Positions 14,200-21,838 of a DNA stretch of 38,525 nucleotides are shown in pieces. Source of the DNA: JANQGH01 sp039819285 (GTDB lineage Bacteria; Pseudomonadota; Alphaproteobacteria; DSM-16000; Inquilinaceae); the NCBI GenBank assembly GCA_039819285.1, contig JBCBSH010000012.1:1-38525 (forward strand), written 5' to 3'. The translations under genes were made by a program, and so were the position numbers. The notes beneath the pieces were generated by a model. That model ran no database searches. It was given only the letters and a program-made list of their open reading frames with translations, and was not told where the DNA came from. Each line of letters starts with the position of its first letter. Position 1 is the first letter of the stretch.

Positions 14200-17100
14200 G
14201 TGCGGTTACAACTCGCAGTGGGAACAGCGTTGACGTGGTCGATGACGGTGGCCGTGCCGGCGTTGGCACAGGGAACGGGCGATACGGCGGCGGACCCGAT
14301 TCCGCTGATCGTCGGCGAACAGGTCATCGGTCAGATCCAAGACGCCGGCGATGCTGAATGGTTCCAGGTTCAACTTGACGCCGGCCAGACCTACACGTTC
14401 GACGTTCAGGGCCAGGCGACCAACGCAGGCACGCTTGGCGACCCGTTGGCCGTTTTGATGGATGCCGCACAAAATGAAGTGGCGCGCGACGATGACGGCG
14501 GCGACGGCCTGGACGCCAGCCTGGTCTTTACGCCGGAGGCTACTGCCGACTACCTGCTTTCTGTCAGTGCGTTCGGCAGCGCGACCGGCGACTTCTTGCT
14601 GACGTTCTCACAAGGCTTGACGGCGTCGGAGGCGGCGGCCCCGACGGACGACTTCGAGGAAACAGCTGCAACGTCCGGGCAGTTGGCCGTTGGCAGCAGT
14701 TCGTATGGCGAGCTTGAAACATCCGGCGACGGCGATTGGTTCGCGATCTACCTGCAGCCCGGCCAACAGATCCTCATTGATTTGGAAGGCGCGCCGACCA
14801 ACCAGGGCACGCTGTCCGATCCATTGGTCGCCGTCTACGACGCAAACGGTGTCCAGCTCGGTCGGAACGATGATGGCGGTGAGGGCTTGAACAGCCAGCT
14901 CCTTTTCACTGCTCCTGACGAGGGTACCTACTATGTCGGCGCCGGCGCCTTTGGCAGTGCCACCGGTTCATATCGGCTGTCCGCGGCCGCACAGAGCGAC
15001 ATCGCGGACGTGGCTCCAGCACAGGCGCCCTCAACGCCGACCGCTGATGACCATCCGGCGAGTACGGCCACTAGCGGCCAGCTGACCGTGGGCGGCAGCG
15101 TGACCGGCAATTTGGAGAGCGACGGCGACGAAGACTGGTTCGCCATCGACCTCTCCCAGGGCCAACGGGTGATCTTCGATCTTGAAGGCAATCCGACGGG
15201 CCAGGGCACGCTCAGCGATCCTTACCTGACGATCTACGACGCAGCGGGCAATGAGATCGACCGCAATGACGACGGCGGCGACGGCCTCAACAGCCAGCTC
15301 GACTTCACGGCGCCAAGCGCCGGCACATACTATGTCGAGGCGCGCGGCTTTGCCGGCAACAGCGGCACCTATCGCCTGTCCGCTCAACAGGGGCTGCAGG
15401 CAGTTCAGCCCATCCAGCCGCCGGTGGCCGACGCGGGTGATGACTACCCGAGCGGGCCGGAAACAACCGGCCGGTTGAACCTGGGCGACAGCGTTGGCGG
15501 CAATCTGGAAGCCGCCAACGACACCGACTGGTTCGCCATCAATCTGTCCCAGGACCAGACGGTCGTTTTGAGCCTCGAAGGCAACCCGACCGGACAGGGA
15601 ACACTAAGCGATCCCTATCTGACCGTCTTTGACTTCGGCGGCAACGAGCTTGACCGCGATGACGATGGTGGCGACGGCTTCAACAGCCGTCTGGAGTTCA
15701 CTCCGCCCTCCACGGGTACCTTCTACGTCGAGGCACGCGGCTTCGGCGGCAACTCCGGTACCTATCGACTTTCTGCACAGGTGGCGGCACCTCAAGCGCC
15801 GACGGTCGTGGACGACTATTCCAGTGATACAGGTACTGCAGGCCAGATCGGCGTTGGCGGCAGCGTCCTTGGAAACCTGGAGGAATCCAGCGACGAGGAT
15901 TGGTTCGCCATTTCGATGTCCCAGGGTCAAACCGTCATCTTCGACCTTCAGGGCGAGGATACTGGTCAGGGCACGCTGTCCGACCCGTATCTGACGATCT
16001 TCGACCAGTTCGGCAACCAGGTCGATAGCAACGACGACGGCGGCTCAGGCTACAACAGCCAGCTCAGCTTCACCGCGCCGGCCTCGGGTGTCTACTTCGT
16101 CGAGGCGCGGGGCTTCGCCGGCGCCAGCGGCACCTACCTGCTCTCCGCAGCGCCAGGTGCTGCGGCTCCGCCGCCTGTCGCGGACGACTACCCGGCCGAT
16201 TCGTCGACGCCAGGCTTCGTCGGGGTTGACGGGTTTGCCACCGGCGTTATCGAACAGGCGGACGACGCCGATTGGTTCGCCTTGCAACTCTCCGCTGGGC
16301 AGACGGTCGATCTGTCGCTTGAAGGGTCGGCCACCGGCGGCGGGAGTTTGAACGACCCGCTGATGGTGGTCTACGACCAGTTTGGCAACCAGCTCGACCG
16401 CAACGATGATGGCGGCGAGGGGCTGAACAGCGCCCTATCGTTCACCGCGCCATCCGACGGCACCTATTATGTCTCGGCCGAGGCCTTCAGCGCATCCACG
16501 GGCAGCTACACGCTCTATGTGGATGACGCGACGCCGGCACAGGTCGGCGGCAAAGGCCCCAGCGACGACTACGCGGGCGATCCCTCGACCACCGGGTTCC
16601 TCTCCGTCGGCGGCTCCGTATCCGGTACTCTTGAGCAGATCGACGACACGGACTGGTTCGCCATCCAGCTCAGCGCCGGTCAGGCGATTGAGGTGTCGCT
16701 GGAAGGCCAGCCGACCGGGGCGGGGACGCTGCCTGATCCCGTGTTGGCCATTTTCGATCAGTTCGGCAACGAGGTCGCCTACAACGATGATGGCGGCGAG
16801 AGCTGGAACAGCCTGCTGACCTTTATCGCGCCGGCTGCCGGCACCTATTATCTGTCGGCGGAGGGCTTCGGCGAAAGCACGGGCACCTATCTGCTGTCGG
16901 CAGTGCCGGGCCAGCCGGACGACTATCCGGCCGACATGTCGACCACCGGGTTTGTGGGTATCGGCCGGCCGGTTTCCGGCTCAATCGACAGCCCAGGTGA
17001 CACCGACTGGTTTGCGGTAAACCTGAACGCCGGACAGCCCGTCATCATTCGCCAGCTCGGCAACTCGGCCGGTGGTGGCTCGTTGCCCGACCCGTATCTG

Positions 17101-17646
17101 GAGCTCTATGATGGCAATGGCCAGTTCATAGACAGCAACGACGATGATGGCCAAGGCCTGAACTCGGCGATTTCGTTTACGCCGCGGATGTCGGGCACAC
17201 ACTACATCGCGGCCGGCGCCTTCGCCGACTACACGGGCAGCTACACCCTGTCCGTCGAAGTCGGCGCACCGGTCGTCCGCGACGACTACGCCTCCGACAC
17301 CTCGACCGTCGGTCAGGCACAGGTCAACGGCACGGTCTATGGCGAGCTTGAAAGCCCGAACGACGAGGACTGGTTCTGGATCCAGCTCCAGCCCGGCAAC
17401 TACGTCATCGATCTCGAGGGGCAGGCAACGGGCATGGGGTCGCTCAGCGACCCCTACCTGGTGCTGTACAATGCCCAGGGCTTCGAAATCGATCGCAATG
17501 ACGATGGTGGCCAAAACCTGAACAGCCAGTTGCGGCTGTCTGTCGGTGCGCCCGCGACCTACTATATCGGCGCCAGCGCCTTTGGAGGCGGGGTGGGCAC
17601 GTACGCGCTGACCGTCACCAGCGCGGGTGGCGGCGGCGGCAAGTAG
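14200..17646 (+). CDS. Large secreted protein of nine tandem PPC-like repeats
   Basis: A 1148-residue exported protein. Residues 1-23 are a signal peptide ending ALA. The rest is nine repeats of about 118-133 residues, each matching the bacterial pre-peptidase C-terminal (PPC) beta-sandwich pattern: an acidic D-x-D/E-W-F start (W at 54, 180, 313, 444, 568, 692, 819, 937, 1058), LEGxxTxxGTLSDPYL, a NDDGGxGxNS loop likely to bind calcium, and a closing SGTYxLS strand. Repeats 3-5 are the most alike, suggesting recent internal duplication. No protease, lipase or anchor domain is visible, and the chain ends GGGGGK. The start is GTG at 14200 with GGGAGG eight bases upstream. A strong terminator follows, so it is probably monocistronic. 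Function is unknown; a surface or matrix adhesin or binding scaffold is plausible. Confidence 0.9.
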   Translation: MRLQLAVGTALTWSMTVAVPALAQGTGDTAADPIPLIVGEQVIGQIQDAGDAEWFQVQLDAGQTYTFDVQGQATNAGTLGDPLAVLMDAAQNEVARDDDGGDGLDASLVFTPEATADYLLSVSAFGSATGDFLLTFSQGLTASEAAAPTDDFEETAATSGQLAVGSSSYGELETSGDGDWFAIYLQPGQQILIDLEGAPTNQGTLSDPLVAVYDANGVQLGRNDDGGEGLNSQLLFTAPDEGTYYVGAGAFGSATGSYRLSAAAQSDIADVAPAQAPSTPTADDHPASTATSGQLTVGGSVTGNLESDGDEDWFAIDLSQGQRVIFDLEGNPTGQGTLSDPYLTIYDAAGNEIDRNDDGGDGLNSQLDFTAPSAGTYYVEARGFAGNSGTYRLSAQQGLQAVQPIQPPVADAGDDYPSGPETTGRLNLGDSVGGNLEAANDTDWFAINLSQDQTVVLSLEGNPTGQGTLSDPYLTVFDFGGNELDRDDDGGDGFNSRLEFTPPSTGTFYVEARGFGGNSGTYRLSAQVAAPQAPTVVDDYSSDTGTAGQIGVGGSVLGNLEESSDEDWFAISMSQGQTVIFDLQGEDTGQGTLSDPYLTIFDQFGNQVDSNDDGGSGYNSQLSFTAPASGVYFVEARGFAGASGTYLLSAAPGAAAPPPVADDYPADSSTPGFVGVDGFATGVIEQADDADWFALQLSAGQTVDLSLEGSATGGGSLNDPLMVVYDQFGNQLDRNDDGGEGLNSALSFTAPSDGTYYVSAEAFSASTGSYTLYVDDATPAQVGGKGPSDDYAGDPSTTGFLSVGGSVSGTLEQIDDTDWFAIQLSAGQAIEVSLEGQPTGAGTLPDPVLAIFDQFGNEVAYNDDGGESWNSLLTFIAPAAGTYYLSAEGFGESTGTYLLSAVPGQPDDYPADMSTTGFVGIGRPVSGSIDSPGDTDWFAVNLNAGQPVIIRQLGNSAGGGSLPDPYLELYDGNGQFIDSNDDDGQGLNSAISFTPRMSGTHYIAAGAFADYTGSYTLSVEVGAPVVRDDYASDTSTVGQAQVNGTVYGELESPNDEDWFWIQLQPGNYVIDLEGQATGMGSLSDPYLVLYNAQGFEIDRNDDGGQNLNSQLRLSVGAPATYYIGASAFGGGVGTYALTVTSAGGGGGK
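14300..17620 (+). repeat. Nine coding tandem repeats (PPC-like), about 354-400 bases each
   Basis: The repeated unit is recognisable at the DNA level by the GACTGGTTCGCC-like block, found near 14353, 14731, 15130, 15523, 15895, 16267, 16648, 17002 and 17365, and by an AACGATGACGGCGG-like block about 150 bases later. Units are diverged rather than identical, with linkers of variable length rich in Asp, Tyr and Pro between them. Confidence 0.85.
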
Positions 17647-17670
17647 CCCGGCACCATCGAACCTGGCATG

Positions 17671-17699
17671 CGGGGACGGTCTCTAACCGTCCCCGTTTT
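17671..17699 (+). terminator. Intrinsic terminator after the PPC-repeat gene
   Basis: A perfect 10-base-pair G/C-rich stem (17671-17680 with 17686-17695), a CTCTA loop and four T residues (17696-17699). It lies 24 bases after the stop codon and separates this gene from the downstream ThDP enzyme. Confidence 0.9.
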
Positions 17700-17747
17700 G
17701 CTGTGATATAGCTGGGTCATCGATATCCCGCTGATCCGACGCGCCTC

Positions 17748-19421
17748 ATGAGCAACTCTCTACGCACCGGTGCCGAACTACTGGTCGACGGTCTGGTGAC
17801 CAACGGGGCTGACCTTGTCTTCGGCGTCCCGGGCGAGAGCTATCTCGCCGTCCTTGACGCGCTGTACGACCGCCAGGACGTGCTGCGGTTCATCACCTGC
17901 CGGCAAGAGGGCGGGGCGGCCAACATGGCCGACGCCTACGCCAAGCTGACCGGCCGACCCGGCATCTGCATGGTGACGCGCGGGCCGGGCGCCACCAACG
18001 CGTCGATCGGCATCCACACCGCCTTTCAGGATTCCAGCCCGGTCATTCTGTTCATCGGCCAGGTCGGCCGCGACATGATGGAGCGCGAGGCGTTTCAAGA
18101 GGTCGACTATCGCCGCATGTTCGGCCCGATGGCAAAATGGGTCGCCCAAATCGACAGCGCCGACCGGGTGCCGGAGTTCGTCTCGCGGGCGTTCCATACC
18201 GCGACATCGGGACGACCCGGGCCGGTGGTTCTGGCCCTGCCCGAAGACATGCTGCGCGATCACGCGCCTGCACAGACGCTGCGTCCTCACAAGCCAAGCC
18301 AGGCAAGCCCGTCCGACGCGTCGATCGCCGACGTGAGGGAGCGACTGGCGCGGGCTGAACGGCCATTGGCCCTGCTTGGCGGGGGCACATGGACGCCCGA
18401 GGCCGTTGATGACATCGCTGCGTTCGTGCATGCCAACGGCCTGCCCGTCGCCTGCTCGTTCAGGGCCACGGACTGTTTCGACAATCGCGACCCGCACTAT
18501 ATCGGCCAGGTCGGTTTGGGCCTGAACCCGGCCCTGGCCAACCGGCTTCGGCAGGCCGACCTGCTCTTGGCCATCGGCCCCCGTTTGGGCGAGATCACGA
18601 CCGCCGGCTACAGCCACCTATCGGTACCGTCGCCTGGTCAGTCCCTCATTCATATTCACCCAGGGGCCGAGGAGTTGAACCGGGTCTACCAGGCTGATCT
18701 GGCCATCATGTCCGGCATGCCACAGGCTGCGGCTGCCGTGCGCCGGATGGCACCCGTCGACGGCTCAGCATGGGCGGCGTGGCTGTCGGCGGCCCGCGCG
18801 GACCAGGCAGCCTTCTTTGAGCCGACCAGGGTTCCGGGCTCGGTCAATCTGGGCACCGTCGTTCGGCATGTCTCCGACACCGTACCTGACGACGCGGTGA
18901 TCACGACCGGGGCCGGCAACTACGCCGCTTTTGTAGGGCGCTTCTACCAGTATCGCCGGTATCGAACGCTGCTAGGGCCGACCAGCGGCGCGATGGGCTA
19001 CGGTGTTCCAGCGGCTGTAGCCGCCAAGATTGCCCGGCCGGAACGCTCGGTCATCAGCTTCAATGGTGACGGCTGCTTCCTGATGAACGGCCAGGAACTG
19101 GCCACGGCGGTGCAATATGATGCGCCGGTGGTGTTCATCGTCGCGAAAAACGGCACCTACGGCACCATCCGCATGCACCAGGAGAGGGACTACCCCGATC
19201 GCGTCCTGGGCACCGACCTCAGGAACCCGGATTTCGCCGCCCTGGCCGTGGCCTACGGCGCCTGGTCGGCTCGGGTGAGCAAAACCGAAGACTTCCCGGC
19301 GGCTTTCGACGCAGCCCTTGCCGAGGGCCGGCCCGCCCTGATCGAACTGATCGTCGATCCCGAGGCGATCTCACCGTCTGCCACGCTGAGCGCGATCAGG
19401 GGCTCAGGCGCGGCTTCGTAA
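17748..19421 (+). CDS. ThDP-dependent enzyme, acetolactate synthase-like
   Basis: A 557-residue thiamine-diphosphate enzyme with the three-domain plan of acetolactate synthase large subunits. The N-terminal pyrimidine-binding domain has VFGVPGESYLAVLDAL and the catalytic glutamate E54 in CRQEGGAANMADAYAKLTG, which rules out glyoxylate carboligase (where this residue is valine). The central domain spans about 195-330. The C-terminal pyrophosphate domain has GDG at 440-442 and KNGTYG at 467-472, where the first asparagine of the usual N-N pair is lysine. GTIRMHQERDYPDRVLG follows. It has no small regulatory subunit nearby and so is probably catabolic rather than the biosynthetic IlvB. The end of the gene overlaps the 3' end of a converging hydroxypyruvate isomerase relic. 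The substrate is unknown. Confidence 0.9.
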   Translation: MSNSLRTGAELLVDGLVTNGADLVFGVPGESYLAVLDALYDRQDVLRFITCRQEGGAANMADAYAKLTGRPGICMVTRGPGATNASIGIHTAFQDSSPVILFIGQVGRDMMEREAFQEVDYRRMFGPMAKWVAQIDSADRVPEFVSRAFHTATSGRPGPVVLALPEDMLRDHAPAQTLRPHKPSQASPSDASIADVRERLARAERPLALLGGGTWTPEAVDDIAAFVHANGLPVACSFRATDCFDNRDPHYIGQVGLGLNPALANRLRQADLLLAIGPRLGEITTAGYSHLSVPSPGQSLIHIHPGAEELNRVYQADLAIMSGMPQAAAAVRRMAPVDGSAWAAWLSAARADQAAFFEPTRVPGSVNLGTVVRHVSDTVPDDAVITTGAGNYAAFVGRFYQYRRYRTLLGPTSGAMGYGVPAAVAAKIARPERSVISFNGDGCFLMNGQELATAVQYDAPVVFIVAKNGTYGTIRMHQERDYPDRVLGTDLRNPDFAALAVAYGAWSARVSKTEDFPAAFDAALAEGRPALIELIVDPEAISPSATLSAIRGSGAAS

Positions 19422-19961
19422 CGTAGAATTGGCCACGCATCCGGCCGAAACTGTCTGCCGTCGCCACGGACAGCCGGTATTCGCAGCCGACCCAGCCTTG
19501 ACAACCGATCCTGGCCAGGTGATCGAACAGGAAGGGATGGTGGATTTCGCCACTGCCTGGCTCATGCCGCCCGGGATTGTCGGCGATCCGGATGTGCGCG
19601 ATGCGGGCAGGGCGGCCTCGATCGTGCGGGCCAAATCGCCCTCGACGATCTGCATATGATGAACGTCGTATTGCTGCAGGTACAGATTGTCCGATCCCAC
19701 CGCCCGCTGCGAGCTGTTCGGGTGGAAGCCGGGAATGTCGATCGGGTTGATGGGCTCAATCAACAGCTTTATGCCGTCTTTTTCAAATGGATCGGCGGCG
19801 AATTTCAAGGTTTCTATGACTGTCTCGCGAAGCGTCGCCAGGTTCACCCCGTCAGGCACGATGCCCGCGAGGCAGTTGACCTGGAGACAGTCCAACGCCT
19901 TTGCTTAGCCCACGGCCGTCTCAGCACCGGACCTGAACTCCGCCACCCGGTCCGGCGGTAA
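19396..19961 (-). pseudogene. hyi: Decayed hydroxypyruvate isomerase (hyi) gene
   Basis: The leftward strand keeps clear similarity to hydroxypyruvate isomerase but cannot make it. Reading from 19961: RVAEFRSGAETAVG, then a TAA stop (19905-19907) where the family has Tyr, then AKALDCLQVNCLAGIVPDGV and LLIEPINPIDIPGFH in the same frame. About eight residues are missing before VGSDNLYLQ, and one glutamine is extra (LQQYDVHHMQ). At 19605-19607 one C of a C-run is missing, so the frame shifts; the rest, RIAHIRIADNPGRHEPGSGE and GWVGCEY, continues in the next frame to a TGA at 19396-19398. The N-terminal part beyond 19961 is not recognisable. The relic's 3' end overlaps the ThDP enzyme gene by 26 bases. 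Confidence 0.85.
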
Positions 19962-20068
19962 GGGATAACGAGGACAACCGCAGTCTTGGTCAATCGCTGT
20001 GGCGCCTCTATGCGGCCGGCTACGGCATCGCTCAACTGCGCGGCAATTGGGGTTGGGACGCCGAGAGC

Positions 20069-21082
20069 CTAGCTGGACGCGACTGTCTCGCGCGGCAGTT
20101 CGCCGAACTCGCGCCGGTACTTGGCGGCAAAGCGGCCGAAATGGCTGAAGCCCCATCTGCTTGCGGTCGCCGACACCGATACCGCGCCGGCCTTTTCCAG
20201 CAGTTCGGACCGGATGCGGCATAGGCGTTCCCGCTCAAGCGCGCGCATGGGCGTGCAGTCGTACTGGCGCCGGTAGGCATATTGAAGGGCCCGCACCGAA
20301 ACGCCGGCCGCGTCCGCCAGATCACCGATCGACACGGCGCGGTGGGCGTTCGCACGCATGAAGTCGTCGGCCAGCCGAACGTGGCGAGGGGCGGGGCGAC
20401 CGGTCGGGCCGGCCAGGAACGGGCTGATATTGCTTGGCTGGAACCGCAGAAACTGTTCCAGCAAGGTGTGCTCGAGATAGGCCTGAGACAGTCCGGCGCC
20501 GTTTTGTGACAGCCGTCCCTCCGTGCCTTCGGCAAAAACCTGCCTGACCAGCGAGCGCCAGCCAGTGAGCCGTCGGTCAGTCAGGTCGATCACCGGATCG
20601 AAGACAATGCCGCCGGGCAGTTCACGCCTCAGCAGGCGTTCGGCAAAACCGTGCAGTGTTTGCCGGTCGATCTGAATGAGAGCGTGGGCACAGCCGTGCC
20701 ACCAAGTCATGCGGGTCGGCCGATCCGGGTCCAGGACCGACGCGGTTTTTCGGTTGCAGGTAAAGGTCTTCTTGCCGTTGGTGATGGTGGCCATGCCGGA
20801 CTGCGGCAACTGGATGAGATAGAACGTCTCCAACGCGCCCGGATCGATCACCACATCGGCGCCATAGCTGATGTAATTCAGCGACATCTTCGTCGCCCGC
20901 ACATGATGATGCCGAGCCGCGAATTGCCGATGATCGGCGCCTGGGTCCAAGCGGTGGCTGCAGAACTTCGATGCGACCCGCGCGCGTGCCTCGTCCACGT
21001 CACGCGTTTCAAACAAGATGTGACGATCGAGCGGCAGCCTTCGCGCCCGGTGCGGATCCGCAAGCATGCCCAACTTGACCAC
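20069..21082 (-). CDS. AraC-family transcriptional regulator
   Basis: A regulator of up to 337 residues. The N-terminal sensor domain is of the AraC-binding-like type (HILFETRDVDEARARVASKF, then MSLNYISYGADVVIDPG and FYLIQLPQSGMATITNG). The C-terminal DNA-binding domain has two helix-turn-helix units: AVSIGDLADAAGVSVRALQYAYRR and ASRWGFSHFGRFAAKYRREFGELP. It diverges from the cupin-monooxygenase genes and probably controls them. Start is uncertain: GTG at 21080-21082 and ATG at 21065-21067 both lack a good ribosome binding site, while a perfect GGAGG (21123-21127) upstream is followed by an in-frame TAG and no ordinary start codon. The DNA-binding domain is complete. Confidence 0.9.
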   Translation of the reverse strand: MVKLGMLADPHRARRLPLDRHILFETRDVDEARARVASKFCSHRLDPGADHRQFAARHHHVRATKMSLNYISYGADVVIDPGALETFYLIQLPQSGMATITNGKKTFTCNRKTASVLDPDRPTRMTWWHGCAHALIQIDRQTLHGFAERLLRRELPGGIVFDPVIDLTDRRLTGWRSLVRQVFAEGTEGRLSQNGAGLSQAYLEHTLLEQFLRFQPSNISPFLAGPTGRPAPRHVRLADDFMRANAHRAVSIGDLADAAGVSVRALQYAYRRQYDCTPMRALERERLCRIRSELLEKAGAVSVSATASRWGFSHFGRFAAKYRREFGELPRETVASS

Positions 21083-21122
21083 AGAGTTCGACGGGCGCCA
21101 AATGCCTTTGGCTGCGATCTAT

Positions 21123-21127
21123 CCTCC
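21123..21127 (-). promoter_or_regulatory. Orphan Shine-Dalgarno upstream of the AraC gene
   Basis: Leftward AAAAAAGGAGG ends at 21123 and is followed by ATAG and then ATC, in frame with the regulator. No ATG, GTG or TTG occurs within the usual 5-12 bases. It could mark a lost start codon or a rare non-AUG start. Confidence 0.4.
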
Positions 21128-21167
21128 TTTTTTGCGTTTTTTGGACAGTTCCGGCGTTTCGTCGCGG

Positions 21168-21220
21168 TCGCGGGGCGAAATCTCTCTATGATCACTGGCA
21201 ATCGTCGAGTTTCCCCGCGA
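21168..21220. promoter_or_regulatory. Inverted repeat flanking a -10-like box in the AraC/cupin divergent region
   Basis: TCGCGGGG (21168-21175) and CCCCGCGA (21213-21220) form a perfect 8-base inverted repeat. Between them lies TATGAT (21187-21192), a good -10 hexamer for the cupin gene, with no matching -35 element. This is the pattern of a promoter that needs an activator, for which the divergent AraC protein is the obvious candidate. The assignment is inference. Confidence 0.4.
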
Positions 21221-21277
21221 AGAGGGGCCGACCCTGCGACGGCACAGCCGAATGGAAAAAGAGGGAGCAACCGGACC

Positions 21278-21730
21278 ATGAGCAAGGACCTCGCAAAGGG
21301 CATCACCCGCAACGGCACGGGCCAGGACGGCAAGACCTGGAACATCCTGGGCCAGACCTACTATCCGAAGGCGGCATGCGACAGCACCTTCGCCTTCGAA
21401 ACCAACAGCGAACCGGGACAGTTCGTGCCCGTGCACGTCCATCCCACCCAGGACGAGTTCATTCTCGTTCAAGAGGGGACCCTGGACCTGAAGCTGGATG
21501 GCGAGTGGGTGCAGGCCAGCGAGGGCGACTTGGTACGCATGCCGCGCGGCATTCCGCATGGCTACTTCAACAAATCCGACAAACCGGCGCGGGCCTTGTT
21601 CTGGGTCTCGCCGGCCCGCAAGCTTGAGGCGTTGTTCGACCGGATCGACAACCTCACCGACCCGGAGGAAGTCGTGAAGATATCGGCGGACCACGAGGTC
21701 GACTTCCTGCCACCCGACGCGAACGACTAA
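21278..21730 (+). CDS. Single-domain cupin protein
   Basis: A 150-residue cupin with textbook motifs. Motif 1 is HVHPTQDEFILVQEG (His53, His55, Glu60) and motif 2 is GDLVRMPRGIPHGYFN (His94), which together form a metal site. Single-domain cupins of this kind act as small dioxygenases, isomerases or ligand-binding proteins. The ATG at 21278 has GAGGGAG about ten bases upstream. It is followed by a flavin monooxygenase gene after 108 bases and diverges from an AraC regulator, so the three probably form one catabolic or modifying unit. The substrate is not known. Confidence 0.9.
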   Translation: MSKDLAKGITRNGTGQDGKTWNILGQTYYPKAACDSTFAFETNSEPGQFVPVHVHPTQDEFILVQEGTLDLKLDGEWVQASEGDLVRMPRGIPHGYFNKSDKPARALFWVSPARKLEALFDRIDNLTDPEEVVKISADHEVDFLPPDAND

Positions 21731-21751
21731 TCGCAATCTCAATACCCGTCT

Positions 21752-21812
21752 CGGCGGGCAGGGGCGTCGCTTTACGACGCATTGGCGGCGTGCGCCCGCT
21801 CTCTGCCCGCCG
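21752..21812 (+). other. Nested inverted repeats between cupin and monooxygenase genes
   Basis: An outer perfect 10-base inverted repeat (CGGCGGGCAG at 21752-21761; CTGCCCGCCG at 21803-21812) encloses a 6-base-pair hairpin (GCGTCG 21764-21769; CGACGC 21775-21780; five-base loop). The RNA could fold into a branched structure between the two reading frames. There is no T-tract, so an RNA-processing or stability role is more likely than termination. Confidence 0.5.
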
Positions 21813-21838
21813 GCACCGGGCGAGAGGGAGCACACGCC

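Noticed and set aside
14200..17646. Tandem repeats considered as a CRISPR or non-coding satellite
   Set aside because: The repeats are about 350-400 bases, diverged, and all in one open frame encoding PPC-like domains.
17748..19421. Identification of the ThDP enzyme as glyoxylate carboligase
   Set aside because: The neighbouring isomerase relic suggested it, but the catalytic glutamate is present at residue 54 where glyoxylate carboligase has valine.
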